NCBI GenBank assembly: GCA_035703165.1
Contig: DASSYR010000049.1
Coordinates: forward strand, 1-64,000
From: AWTP1-9 sp035703165
GTDB lineage: Bacteria > Bacteroidota > Bacteroidia > Chitinophagales > Chitinophagaceae
Reading direction: 5' to 3'
Length of the DNA stretch: 64,000 bases
The notes under the pieces were generated by a model that saw only the letters and a program-made list of their open reading frames with translations, searched no databases and was not told the origin of the DNA. The position numbers and the translations under genes were made by a program. Position 1 is the first letter of the stretch, and each line of letters opens with the position of its first letter. Below, one piece after another: positions 8,021 to 18,500 of the stretch.

Positions 8021-8938
8021 ATGCCCCAGATTTCTATAATAGTACCCGTATATAACGAAGCAGAAAACATTTTACCGCTATTTTACGAAATAAAAAAGTA
8101 TTGTCCTGAAGACTTTGAAGTGATATGGGTAGATGACGGAAGCACTGATGATACTTTAGCGGAAATACAGCAATTATCGTCTCACGAAGAGAGAATAAAA
8201 TGCGTTTCTCTTTCCCGAAATTTCGGGCATCAAAATGCAACGCTGGCAGGATTAAATTACGCCAGTGGCAAATATATAATAACGATGGATGGCGATTTAC
8301 AACACCCTCCTACTCTAATTCCTGAAATGATAAGAAATATGAAACAGGGTTTTGATATTGTCTTTACTAAGAAAAAATGTACAGAAAAAGTAAATTATCT
8401 GAGAAAAGCCGGTGGCTGGCTATTTTATCAAATAATCAATTTTTTTTCCGCAACAAAATGCGATGAAAACGTTACAGAATACCGGGCTTTTAAGCAAAAG
8501 GTTTTAGAAGGTGTATTGCAGTTTACATTTAAGGAAAAGGGGATCTCTCTAAAGAGTGTTTTCAACTGGATTGGATATAAATCTGTTACAATAGAGTATA
8601 CTTGTATTGAAAGACAATATGGTAAAACAAAATACTCTTTCTGGAAAAAAATAGTTTCTGAAGCTGAAAAAATCATACTATTTAATCCCAAGCTAAGTAA
8701 GTTTATTATTATTTTTATTACACTTTTACTGGCTATTATGTTAATTAATCATCCTCTTTGGCATTTACTATCAAATGATCAGAATCAAGGCACAAATTCG
8801 ATGCACATAACTTTATCAGTAATTATTGTTATAATGCAGTTTTTCCTGATAATTATGATTGTAAAGTTGACCAATATCTCACACTCCAACAGCCGAAACA
8901 GGCCTTTATATTTGGTAAAAGAGATAATTAATTTTTAA
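8021..8938 (+). CDS. GT2 family glycosyltransferase, GtrB/DPM1-like, first of a tandem pair
   Basis: The N-terminal GT-A domain is intact: VPVYNEAENI, VDDGSTDDT and the DGDLQHPP metal-binding motif. The family transfers sugar from a nucleotide donor to undecaprenyl phosphate or a similar lipid. Two C-terminal hydrophobic helices follow. Compared with the next gene the catalytic half is very similar, but the tail has diverged: DFRGFNR becomes EYRAFKQ, and the GLLGEY motif near the last helix is lost. It looks like a duplicate that has changed acceptor or is decaying. No partner flippase gene is adjacent. Confidence 0.83.
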   Translation: MPQISIIVPVYNEAENILPLFYEIKKYCPEDFEVIWVDDGSTDDTLAEIQQLSSHEERIKCVSLSRNFGHQNATLAGLNYASGKYIITMDGDLQHPPTLIPEMIRNMKQGFDIVFTKKKCTEKVNYLRKAGGWLFYQIINFFSATKCDENVTEYRAFKQKVLEGVLQFTFKEKGISLKSVFNWIGYKSVTIEYTCIERQYGKTKYSFWKKIVSEAEKIILFNPKLSKFIIIFITLLLAIMLINHPLWHLLSNDQNQGTNSMHITLSVIIVIMQFFLIIMIVKLTNISHSNSRNRPLYLVKEIINF

Positions 8939-9037
8939 TCGGATAAAAGGATAATTATTATTTCTCTTATTTAGACTGTAAATTGTAAACTTATTATCAT
9001 CTTTACACCTCCTTATTGAAAGGAAGTAAAACAGCTT

Positions 9038-9964
9038 ATGACTGAACTTTCTGTAATAGTGCCGGTTTTTAATGAGGCTGAGAGTATTGTGCCTCTATAT
9101 ACTGAAATAGAAAAATATTGCCCTAAAAATTTTGAATTAATATGGGTTGATGATGGAAGCACTGATACTACATTTACTCAAGTTCAGCTAATTGCCAATT
9201 CGGATAACAGGGTAAAGTGTGTTTCTCTTTCAAGAAATTTTGGGCATCAAAATGCTTTACGGGCAGGCCTTAATTATGCTACCGGCAAAAATATTATTAC
9301 AATGGATGGAGACTTGCAACATCCTCCTTCACTAATACCCTTACTATTAGACAATTTATCAAATGGGTACGATATCGTTTTGGCACAACGAAAAAAAACT
9401 GTAGCAATTTCTCCCTTAAAAAGGTTTTTTTCGGCTTCCTTTTACAAATTTATCAACCTCATATCCGATGTGCCTATTGAGGAAAATGTGTCTGACTTCA
9501 GAGGGTTTAATAGAAAAGTTTTAAATGCAATAAAAGAGTTTGAAGAAAGAGACTTATTTCTACGTGGATTGTTCAGTTGGGTTGGGTTTAAAAAAATAAT
9601 CGTACAATTTGAAGCACCCTCCCGAAAGTTTGGGAAAAGCAAATACTCATACATACAAATGTTTCGCTTGGCTTTGAAGGGAACCACTTCCTTTAGTTTT
9701 AAGCCACTTCGCATTTCAATACTAATAGGCTCCATTGTATCGTTATTTGCTTTTTCTTTTGCGGTTTATGCATTATTCAGTCACTTCAATGGCAAAACCG
9801 TTACCGGATGGACATCCATTATCATTGCCGTCATGTTATTTGGAGGAATTCAATTATTGGCAATTGGACTATTAGGAGAATATATCGCCGGTATGTTTAC
9901 GGAAGTAAAAAAACGCCCTATTTTTCTTATTAAAGAAAAGATTAATATTCATAACGATCAATGA
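9038..9964 (+). CDS. GT2 family glycosyltransferase, GtrB/DPM1-like, second of a tandem pair
   Basis: This is the canonical member of the pair. It has VPVFNEAESIVP, VDDGSTDTT, DGDLQHPP, DFRGFNR and the conserved membrane tail with GLLGEYIAGMFTEVKKRP. Two transmembrane helices occupy residues ~230-290. It probably loads a sugar onto a polyprenyl phosphate carrier at the inner membrane. Its 3' end overlaps the convergent methyltransferase gene by 23 bases. Confidence 0.87.
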   Translation: MTELSVIVPVFNEAESIVPLYTEIEKYCPKNFELIWVDDGSTDTTFTQVQLIANSDNRVKCVSLSRNFGHQNALRAGLNYATGKNIITMDGDLQHPPSLIPLLLDNLSNGYDIVLAQRKKTVAISPLKRFFSASFYKFINLISDVPIEENVSDFRGFNRKVLNAIKEFEERDLFLRGLFSWVGFKKIIVQFEAPSRKFGKSKYSYIQMFRLALKGTTSFSFKPLRISILIGSIVSLFAFSFAVYALFSHFNGKTVTGWTSIIIAVMLFGGIQLLAIGLLGEYIAGMFTEVKKRPIFLIKEKINIHNDQ

Positions 9965-10667
9965 ATGTTGAAGCTTTTTCAATTTTAGGAAACAAACATT
10001 CATAAAAGCAGTAAATAGCCAGTGTATGAGATAATCCGAACACATTTTTTTTTACATCACCATAAAAATATTTCAGGATTTGCTCAATTTCATTGGCGGT
10101 ATTTACGTGCTCGTATTTCATAATCAAACCATAATCTTCTCCAGTCTTTAAAAAATATTCCAACCCCGTAGTTACACGCCAGCAAAGTGTCCAAACAAAG
10201 CTCCCTTCATTAGGAATTGCTACTCTTAAACAGCCTTTATCAGAAAGGTGTAGGCAGGTATGGGCAATTAAATCGGGCAGATCAAGTATATGTTCAAAAG
10301 TGGCTATTGAAATGATACGGTCGTATAAAGTAGTTGAAGGAAGTTCCCTAATATTATCATATTTATTGCCAACCCTACCAAGCCAGGGAGAATCTATCCA
10401 AAGCTTTTTCCATGGCTCAATGATGTCATATACTTTTCCGTTTTCATAGGCCAGATGATTCAATGATCCTGCACCAATTTCAAGGGTAGATTTAGTTGAA
10501 TCATTTTTAACATCCGCTGCTACCTTTTTATGCATCCACCCTTCCACAAAACCGGCCAATCGCGACGCAGTTGTTTTGCGCAAGCGATTTTGCTCATAAT
10601 TTTCATAAAGCTTTTGCAATTTTTTTTTATCAACCCATGGTCTTGTTTTAGGAAATGCATCAAACAT
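9942..10667 (-). CDS. SAM-dependent methyltransferase, class I fold
   Basis: The 241-residue protein has LEIGAGSLNHLA as motif I, with downstream ISIATFEHILDLPDLI and a late strand LRVAIPNEGSF, as in the Methyltransf_11-type fold. A basic N-terminal extension of ~70 residues precedes the fold. The substrate is unknown. The neighbours (two polyprenyl glycosyltransferases and a YfhO-like membrane protein) suggest a role in glycolipid or surface-glycan modification; that is inference only. It is convergent and overlapping with the GT2 gene and divergent from the following gene. Confidence 0.75.
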   Translation of the reverse strand: MFDAFPKTRPWVDKKKLQKLYENYEQNRLRKTTASRLAGFVEGWMHKKVAADVKNDSTKSTLEIGAGSLNHLAYENGKVYDIIEPWKKLWIDSPWLGRVGNKYDNIRELPSTTLYDRIISIATFEHILDLPDLIAHTCLHLSDKGCLRVAIPNEGSFVWTLCWRVTTGLEYFLKTGEDYGLIMKYEHVNTANEIEQILKYFYGDVKKNVFGLSHTLAIYCFYECLFPKIEKASTFIDRYEY

Positions 10668-10733
10668 ATTCGTAAAAAATCAAAGTTAACTAATATAGGT
10701 TAAATTTGATTTTAATTATATCATTAATGCTTA

Positions 10734-12851
10734 ATGCCAAAAAATGATTTTAAACATTATTGCTGGCTGGCCGTAATGGTCATTATCATCTACTGGCCTG
10801 TATCTACGTTCTTATTTGCAATGAAGAACGATGCTTTGGCTGGTTATTTTCCGGCTAAGTATTTTATTGCCGAATCAATCCACAATAAAATTATTCCCTG
10901 GTGGAATCCTTTTATCAATTACGGCTATCCTATGCATGCTGATTTTACCAGCAGTTTCTGGAGCCCCTTTACTTGGATATTTTCTTTATTTGGAGGGTAT
11001 AATGTTTATACTGTTCATCTTGAATACTTGTTGTATTGTATACTCGCAGCATGGGGAATGTTTCGCTTAAGCCTTTCATTAAAACAAAATGTTCACGCAG
11101 CTTTTATTATTGCGTTATGTTATTCCTGTGGCGGAATTTTTACAGGCAATGCTCAGCATACCAACTGGCTGAGTGCAGCAGCGTTATTACCCTTTGTTTT
11201 CAATGCTTATTTAAACACTATCAACGAACCCCGATTCAAAAACACAGTACAACTCTCTTTATGGGTTACCTTATTTATGGTTTGCGCACACCCCTATTTG
11301 ATTATTTGTCTGTTCTATATAACTACTATCCTGTTTTTTATATTATCAAAAAAAACTCCCGCTTCTACTTGGAAAACAATGATGTACTTTGGATTATCCG
11401 TTTTATTAGTACTGTTATTAACAGGGGGATATCTCTTTTCAACAATGGAGTTATTTCCATACCTGACAAGAAGTGACCCGCCGAATTCAGAACAAATTGG
11501 TAATCATTTTCCGATAGCTTCTATTTTTTCAATGCTAGTTCCATTTTCAACAGTATCGCATGCTAAAGTTTTTCAAAACACAGATCTTAGTATGCGTAAT
11601 GCTTACATGGGAATTGTTATATTGATCTTCCTTATTGCTACCCTTACATCGAAGAAGACTTATTATCAGAAGATATTCATTGGAACAGCAACTTTCTTCT
11701 TTATTCTTTCGTTTGGTGGACCGATAACTAATTTTTTTAACCATTATGTTCCACTAATTGGCTTTGTCCGGCTGATTTCTATTTTCCGTTTACCGGCAAT
11801 TTTCTTTTTACTGATTGCTTGTGGTTATACATTATCTAATTTCTTAAAAGGGGAAAAACCGATCAATATCAACAAAATCGCCATTGCATTAATTATGGTT
11901 ACCGGATTATTGCTCGGTTATGCGATTATCAATTTAATACAAAACCACGAAGCCATATTACCAATAACCTTTACCAGACAAGGCATCAAGGAGTGGATTG
12001 AAAATATCACTTTAGAAAAAACCATCCTGTTACAATCATTGATCCAAATCCCATTATTGTATATTCTGTTAAGAAAAAAGACTCAGCGGTCATTCAAATT
12101 ACTTTCAATTGTGTGTTTTGTCGATCTTTTTATGGCCGTTGGTCTTAATGCTCCGTTTACAATAGTTGGACAAAAATCAGTAAAGGAAGTTCAGAAATTA
12201 TTAAATACAGCGCCAAAGGGATTTCCTTTTCCTGAATTAAAACCAATTATTCAAAACCCCTCCACAAATATCGATTTCGAAAAAACATTTGGAAGCTGGA
12301 GCATGTATAGCAAAAATTTTGGCACAATCATGAAAGCAAAAACATATCCCAGTCTTTTTAAAACCAATGAAAAATATTTTGACGCTGGATTAAACAATGT
12401 TTTTATTCATTCACCATTTACCTATATCGCTCAAATTGTTAATACCTATAAAGACAGTATTAGATTCACTAATGAAGACGCCTACGTTTGTTTTATTAAA
12501 CAAGATGATAAACAGGATAGCTTACATATTTCTTCAAAAAGCTCAGCAACAAGCATACAATTGATAGAGGCACTACCCAACCATTTCAGCTTTCGGATAC
12601 ATAGCAATGAAAGTGCCATTCTTGTTTTAAAACAGAATTATTATAAATACTGGGCAGCCTATGAAGATGGGAAAAGAATAAACATCACTCCATGCAACTA
12701 TACTTTTATGTCAGTCCCTTTAACAACCGGCAATCATATTGTTGAATTTATTTATAGTCCCCGCTTGCCTAAATTACTTGGAATAATAAATCTTTTTACT
12801 TTAATATTATCAGTCTGCTATTTGCTTAACCCGTTTGATAAAAGAAAATGA
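10734..12851 (+). CDS. YfhO-like polytopic membrane protein (putative GT-C type glycosyltransferase)
   Basis: The 705 residues contain about a dozen transmembrane helices. An early periplasmic loop reads PWWNPFINYGYPMHADF, and a soluble C-terminal region ends in QNYYKYWAAYEDGKR...GNHIVEFIYSP, both typical of the YfhO family. In Firmicutes YfhO is needed to add sugars to teichoic acids with a GtrB-like partner. The tandem GtrB-like genes immediately upstream fit the same division of labour: one loads the lipid carrier, the other uses it outside. The stop codon abuts the convergent hscA stop with no spacer. Confidence 0.75.
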   Translation: MPKNDFKHYCWLAVMVIIIYWPVSTFLFAMKNDALAGYFPAKYFIAESIHNKIIPWWNPFINYGYPMHADFTSSFWSPFTWIFSLFGGYNVYTVHLEYLLYCILAAWGMFRLSLSLKQNVHAAFIIALCYSCGGIFTGNAQHTNWLSAAALLPFVFNAYLNTINEPRFKNTVQLSLWVTLFMVCAHPYLIICLFYITTILFFILSKKTPASTWKTMMYFGLSVLLVLLLTGGYLFSTMELFPYLTRSDPPNSEQIGNHFPIASIFSMLVPFSTVSHAKVFQNTDLSMRNAYMGIVILIFLIATLTSKKTYYQKIFIGTATFFFILSFGGPITNFFNHYVPLIGFVRLISIFRLPAIFFLLIACGYTLSNFLKGEKPININKIAIALIMVTGLLLGYAIINLIQNHEAILPITFTRQGIKEWIENITLEKTILLQSLIQIPLLYILLRKKTQRSFKLLSIVCFVDLFMAVGLNAPFTIVGQKSVKEVQKLLNTAPKGFPFPELKPIIQNPSTNIDFEKTFGSWSMYSKNFGTIMKAKTYPSLFKTNEKYFDAGLNNVFIHSPFTYIAQIVNTYKDSIRFTNEDAYVCFIKQDDKQDSLHISSKSSATSIQLIEALPNHFSFRIHSNESAILVLKQNYYKYWAAYEDGKRINITPCNYTFMSVPLTTGNHIVEFIYSPRLPKLLGIINLFTLILSVCYLLNPFDKRK

Positions 12852-14708
12852 TCAGATAGTCTTCCCTTTCATAGCCGTAGCAATGGCTTTATCCATCAAA
12901 CGCTCCGCGTAAGGCCTTGATAAATTATTTAAAGATTCAATTTTATTCTGAATGGCATCTTTATCATTGGATGATAAAGTTTGTTGTAAAACCTCAATAG
13001 CCACTACAGTTTCTTCGATTTCCTGGGGAGTTAAATGTGCTTTATTTTTCTCCACAAAGTTTTGCGTAGTCTGAATCAATTGCTCGCCTTCAGTTCTTGC
13101 TTCTACTAATGCCCGAATGGCAATATCTTCTTTAGCATGAGTAATGGAATCAAGCAGCATTTTTTCTACTTCATCATCAGTTAATCCATATTGAGGTTTT
13201 ACTTCCAGGGCTTGTTCCACCCCACTTCTTAATTCCTTTGCTTTTACTACCAATATACCATCTGCGTTGATCAAAAAACTTACTTCCACTTTTGGTAATC
13301 CAGCCGGCATGGCAGGGATGCCTCTCAGATTAAACTCAGCCAATTTACGGTTATCTTTTACGAGGTCTCTTTCTCCCTGGTAAACAGATATACGCATACC
13401 TGACTGACCATCTTTCTGAGTGGTGTATTGTCTGCCCACCTTAGTCGGAATTTTGGAATTTCTTGGTATTAATACATCCATCAAACCACCCATTGTTTCA
13501 ATACCTAATGAAAGAGGACTAATGTCCAATAATAAGAAATCCTTGTTATTACCCGCTAAAATATCTGCCTGTATAGCAGCACCCAGGGCAACTGCTTCAT
13601 CAGGATTAATCTCATCATGCACATTCCTTCCAAAAAATTTACTTATTGATTCTTTTACAAAGGGAATCCTGGTTGAACCCCCAACCATAACTACTTCGTC
13701 TATCCGACTTGCGTCAATTCCTGCATCCTTTAATGCATTTTTACAACATTGAATTGTTTTATTCACCAAAGGAGATATTAACGTGATAAACTCATCTCGG
13801 CTTATCTGCAAAGAATAACTATTTACGGTTCCATTATATACTTCATTCTTACTCAAATGAACTTTAGCTTGTTCTGCTATTATCCGAAGCGCCTGGGACA
13901 AATTTTTATCCGCATGAATAGCCTCCTCAACTATCTGATGTTGCTTCATCCACCATTTTACAATGGAATTATCAAAATCGTCTCCCCCCAGGTAAGTATC
14001 TCCGTTCGTAGAAAGTACTTCAAAAATCCTATTAGCGATACGTAATATTGATATATCAAAAGTGCCCCCACCCAGGTCATAAACGGCCACTATTCTTTCT
14101 TCATTATTTTTCATCCCCATCCCATAAGCCAAACTGGCAGCTGTGGGCTCATTAATAATTCTTAAAACGTCTAAACCCGCTAATCTGCCCGCATCCCGTG
14201 TTGCCTGCCTCTGGGCATCATTAAAATAAGCAGGCACTGTGATTACGGCTTTATTTATCGGAATTTTTAATATATGCTCTGCTCGTTGTTTTAATTCTCT
14301 CAATATAAAAGAAGACAACTCTATAGGTGTGTAAAATTTATCACCAACCTGAACTTTTACCAGGCGCTCTGTATCATCATCAATCACCTTATAGGTAAAA
14401 AAGGAAGCATTCTGCCTAATATCATTATAGGATTTACCCATTAATCGCTTTACAGAGAAAATGGTATTCTGTGGCTCGTCAACCAAGTGTTCCCGAGCTT
14501 GATCACCTACTACTACTCCACCATGTGCATCAAAATAAATTACAGACGGAACCAGGGCCCTGCTATCATGTTCTTTGATTACCACCGGACGCTTTGTATC
14601 TGGATGAATAATCGCCACTAAGCTATTAGTAGTACCAAGGTCAATACCAACAACTATCTCTTGTTTTTGCAGACTACCTGTAGATAAATTAATTCCAATC
14701 TTGGCCAT
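12852..14708 (-). CDS. hscA: Hsp70-type chaperone HscA (iron-sulfur cluster biogenesis)
   Basis: This is an Hsp70 of 618 residues, close to the usual HscA length. The ATPase domain shows VVGIDLGTTNSLVA (residues ~18-31), INEPTAASLAYG, YDLGGGTFD and VGGSTRIPFV. The substrate-binding domain begins after LLLDISPLSLGIETMGG. The short N-terminal extension before the phosphate loop and the LTDDEVEKMLLDSITHAKED segment are features of HscA rather than DnaK. The family hands Fe-S clusters from the IscU scaffold to targets. No isc genes are next to it, so it is a stand-alone copy. Confidence 0.85.
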   Translation of the reverse strand: MAKIGINLSTGSLQKQEIVVGIDLGTTNSLVAIIHPDTKRPVVIKEHDSRALVPSVIYFDAHGGVVVGDQAREHLVDEPQNTIFSVKRLMGKSYNDIRQNASFFTYKVIDDDTERLVKVQVGDKFYTPIELSSFILRELKQRAEHILKIPINKAVITVPAYFNDAQRQATRDAGRLAGLDVLRIINEPTAASLAYGMGMKNNEERIVAVYDLGGGTFDISILRIANRIFEVLSTNGDTYLGGDDFDNSIVKWWMKQHQIVEEAIHADKNLSQALRIIAEQAKVHLSKNEVYNGTVNSYSLQISRDEFITLISPLVNKTIQCCKNALKDAGIDASRIDEVVMVGGSTRIPFVKESISKFFGRNVHDEINPDEAVALGAAIQADILAGNNKDFLLLDISPLSLGIETMGGLMDVLIPRNSKIPTKVGRQYTTQKDGQSGMRISVYQGERDLVKDNRKLAEFNLRGIPAMPAGLPKVEVSFLINADGILVVKAKELRSGVEQALEVKPQYGLTDDEVEKMLLDSITHAKEDIAIRALVEARTEGEQLIQTTQNFVEKNKAHLTPQEIEETVVAIEVLQQTLSSNDKDAIQNKIESLNNLSRPYAERLMDKAIATAMKGKTI

Positions 14709-14749
14709 TTCAACCCAATGTTTAGGTAAAAAAGATTATTTTTTATTTG

Positions 14750-14757
14750 CAAATTTA
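14750..14757 (-). promoter_or_regulatory. possible hscA -7 element
   Basis: The minus strand reads TAAATTTG about 42 bases before the hscA ATG, matching TAnnTTTG. No clear TTTG lies 20 bp upstream. Confidence 0.3.
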
Positions 14758-15000
14758 AGTAATGGTAGTATAACCTAATAAAAAAGGGTGTATATGCTTT
14801 TTAACTCTCCGAAATTTGTAATTTCTTTCCCAATTGTTACTCTCTTTTATATTTTCTCATTCTACATAATCCTTGTTGACTTTACAAGCGGAATATTAAT
14901 TGAGAATAGCCCTAATAAGAAAAGCCATAGCTAATTGTAAGCATTGTGGTAAACATAGTTCTATCGCATTTTTTCAAATGTCACACTTTTTATAACAAAT

Positions 15001-15129
15001 ATGAATGCACTTACCGAGACAAAATGTATTTTGCTTAGCGTAGCCCTACCAATAGGGAATGTCTTTTCATACGTTTCAATTTATGAGCTATACAAGAGAA
15101 ATTTACAAGAGCAGTCAAAAAACGATTAG
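15001..15129 (+). CDS. candidate small protein of 42 residues, hypothetical
   Basis: An ATG-to-TAG frame encodes one hydrophobic stretch (ILLSVALPIGNVFSYVSIY) followed by a charged tail (ELYKRNLQEQSKND), the layout of a single-pass small membrane protein. It is the only coherent ORF in the 0.8 kb gap. There is no SD and no matched promoter, and a 42-codon ORF can occur by chance in AT-rich DNA. Confidence 0.22.
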   Translation: MNALTETKCILLSVALPIGNVFSYVSIYELYKRNLQEQSKND

Positions 15130-15239
15130 AAAAATCTGAAATAAAATATTTTATGTTAATGTTCCATCTATATTTAGCTATGGATTTTATTAAATTAAAC
15201 TCGAAAATATATTAAATTAGAAAAGCATAAGAGTCAAAA

Positions 15240-15266
15240 AATTTCAATAATTTCAATAATTTCAAT
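15240..15266. repeat. three exact tandem copies of AATTTCAAT
   Basis: The 9-bp unit is repeated three times without a mismatch in the hscA-porU gap. It is too short and too few for a CRISPR; slippage expansion is the simplest explanation. Confidence 0.7.
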
Positions 15267-15532
15267 AAATAGGTTATATTTTAAAAAACAACCCTCTCTG
15301 AGCAATTAAAAATATCTCTAAAAAAAGATACTAACAAGAGTTTATTTATCCCTCAGGGATTAAATCAATAAATGGTAACAAGCATACAAATCTTTTTAAC
15401 TTCTCTACTTTTAGTATGAATGAAAAATATATATTTTTAAAAAAATATTTTACATTTAAATGAACCCCGTAGCAGAATATTTTCAAACTCATTGTAAATT
15501 ATATTGATGGCATCAACAAAAAATCAGTTTTA

Positions 15533-18500
15533 TTATCTAAGTAAATACATTTTACCATACCCATTATTAAAAAACTTATCAGTATTATCATCAGTCGCTT
15601 TATATTTATCAAGGGTCTTACCATTTAAATTAGTAACAACCCTGTATAAATACACTCCGTTTGCCAGTTTTTGACCAAATTGATCTGTTCCATCCCATTT
15701 AAATTCCGTAATATTTCTTCCTATGTGTATAGGTCCCAGTTCTTCTTTTGTAATTTCTCTCACTATTTTTCCGGTAATCGTCAAAATTTGAATCTTAATA
15801 TTTTGGGGCACTTCACTACCAGTGACGGTAAAAACAAATGCTGTAGAAGTAGTAAAAGGATTTGGATAGTTAAGGAAATTGGATATCATTGGCTTATTAA
15901 TAACTTCAAACAAAATTCTATAAGGAACAGTACCTGCTTTGTTGCCGTTAATATCCTTAGCGCTTACTATTAATTCATACTCCCCGTCCTGAAGAAAAGA
16001 GGGCTGTATATCTACCTTGGCAACATTTTCACCATTCGACAAATTGGCCGGAGTAAAGCTTACTTCAGGATTACTAAAAGTAAAATCTTTAATCGTTCCA
16101 TTGGGATAGCGTATCTGAATTTGAAATAAGGAGGTATCACCTAATGAAATGTATTTACTTTCATCTTTTAATTTAATCTGTATATGGGGCTTAGATGAAA
16201 CAATATCCCTATTCAAAATATGCAAACCATCAAAAGTTACATCCAATAACGGATTGTAAGTATCCTCATCAACTACAAAATCTTTATAAAAGAAATTGTT
16301 AAACAAATATTGCTCGGGTACTACCCCGTCCGGATTCACCATAAAATACATGGTATTTTTACCCGCGTAATTTTTAGTATCAAAAGCAAAGTCTATAGTA
16401 GTAAATTCCCCGGCATTTAGTGGCCTGATTTTAGGTATAAAAATATCATGAGGTACATTATTCCTATCTGTAATAATACATTTCAACAAAAGACTGTCGG
16501 AAAAGGCGACCCCACTTATATTTTTAAAAGCAACTTTTATATTTAGCAACTCGCCCTGATTAACAATTTCCTTAAACTCAAAGCCTAAATTAGGAGCTAC
16601 TAATCCTTCTGGCAAAGGTGATGCATTTAATCGCCAAAATTGCAATTGACTGGGCGAAGAATTAATAGTGTCCACATTATTCATCCTCAGTTTGATAAAT
16701 GGATAAATAGCCGCATCAATAAAACTTATAGAAGTATCTTTAGAAGGGTTGATAGTGGCTAATGGAATAATAGCACCATCGCCATCTCTCCCGATTATCT
16801 CAACACTCACATCATCTGGCTGTGGTTCAATATTTTCAGTACCCCAATGCAATTCTTCCCATTTTTTAACGGGACCAAACCACGGGGACTCAATAACGCC
16901 AACATTAATTAATCCTGGTATTTCAAACTCTTTACTAATTAATTCAGTTGTCTGGGCCGTAAATTGCTGCGCAGGGAAAGTAAAATCATTTTTCTTAAAA
17001 ACAAAAAGCAGGGGTCTATTACTTACAAATGAATCAATCAAATCAAGTCCAAATGATTTTATAAGATGATATAAAGACACTCCGCTACCTAAATAAGATG
17101 TATCAGACATAAGCGTAGTAGCGCTTACTATGGGTGTAAATGTACCCCCCAAATTAGAAATAATAATATAGTTACTATCCGGCACCATCTTAAGAAAATC
17201 CATTGCTTTTCTTCTACTAGAAGAATCGAGATACGAATATTCAAAAAAGTTTCTGTAAGGTCGTTGACAAATAGGAGCGCTTCCATATAATCCGGTCCCT
17301 GCTACATTTACATTTTCCCATGGTCGAAGTGTCTTCCCATCTAATACTTGTATTTGAAACGTCTGATACTTGCATCCATAGAAATTAATTTCTTCTAAAT
17401 CGAGGTAAGTACGAAGATATGCGCTTGTAAAATATGGGTACATCCCGGTTGCCGTTTTAAGCTTTCGAAGGGATATTTTGTATTTAAATGCTCTGTCAAT
17501 TGAATCAAGGATAAGATTATAATATTGATTCTTTTTATACTGATAATAATGCGATTGATTAAACCCCTCCCCAGAGTTTTGTAAGTAAACAAAAGATGAG
17601 TAATTCCAATTAGCAAAATTACCTCCTTGTTGTGCAACGCCTGTACGCCAATAATACACTCTGCCCTCAGTAAAGCTAATAGTAGGAGCAAAGCTTACAA
17701 CACCACCGGTATTAGCAGCACTGGCTGAAATTTTGAAAGGTGAATCAAACAATTCTGTGGTATCAATTTCCATTAAATATTGCTGAGAACCAGATAAAGG
17801 ATTTGCCGTTGAAGCAACAAAGGTTATATTCTGTTTGTTAATAATAGCGAAGTTTGCAGGATAAAGTGGTCTCAATTCATTTTCGTAAATAAAAACGTCC
17901 TTAGTAACAAAATTATTCGATTCACACATTTCATCAGTAACATTATCAGCATCAATTATAAAAGTCAACCTATTAAACCCTTTATCCCTTAGTGGAAGAA
18001 TTGGTAATGTAAGTTGTATAGAATCTGCATATTGAACCGCAGCAATTTTTTGATTTAAAATCTCAACTTCACTTCCATCGAAAGGGTACTTGCGCTTTAC
18101 AATAATTCTGATAGAATCTTTAACAGCAAGACCAATATTCATTATTTTAAAAGACAGATTAAAGTTTGTTTCAGCTACAGATATAAACTGAGGAGACACG
18201 TTTACAAGAGGCTGCTCAATAGCATAATCTGGTTTATTAAAATGATAAAATGGCAATAAGGGATCTCCATGAAGCGCTAATTGTTCGCTGTTTTGACGAT
18301 TAAAAAAATCTTCTGCCGTATAAGTCTTAATAATATAATCAATAGTATTAGCATGAATTTCGCCAATAGTTTTCCCATAGGATTTTTTCGAAATCTCATT
18401 ATAATATTCATGGGTATAAAAATGTAAAAAATTAACTATACCCAAGTGTGTACTTGCCAAAAAAGCTATAGCTCCTGCTTTTTCAGTAAAAAGAAATTTT

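Larger units (their letters stand above)
14709..15532. other. 824-base AT-rich intergenic region between hscA and porU
   Basis: The region holds a possible hscA promoter element, a candidate 42-codon ORF, a triple 9-bp repeat and a short palindrome (TTGATG-G-CATCAA at 15504-15516) just after the porU stop. The rest is strongly AT-rich with no coding signal I can support. Confidence 0.5.

Noticed and set aside
12852..14708. Calling this Hsp70 DnaK
   Set aside because: The N-terminal extension and the TDDEVEKMLLDSITHAKED segment match HscA better, and no grpE or dnaJ is adjacent.
15240..15266. CRISPR-like short repeats
   Set aside because: Three directly abutting 9-bp units without spacers; a microrepeat only.
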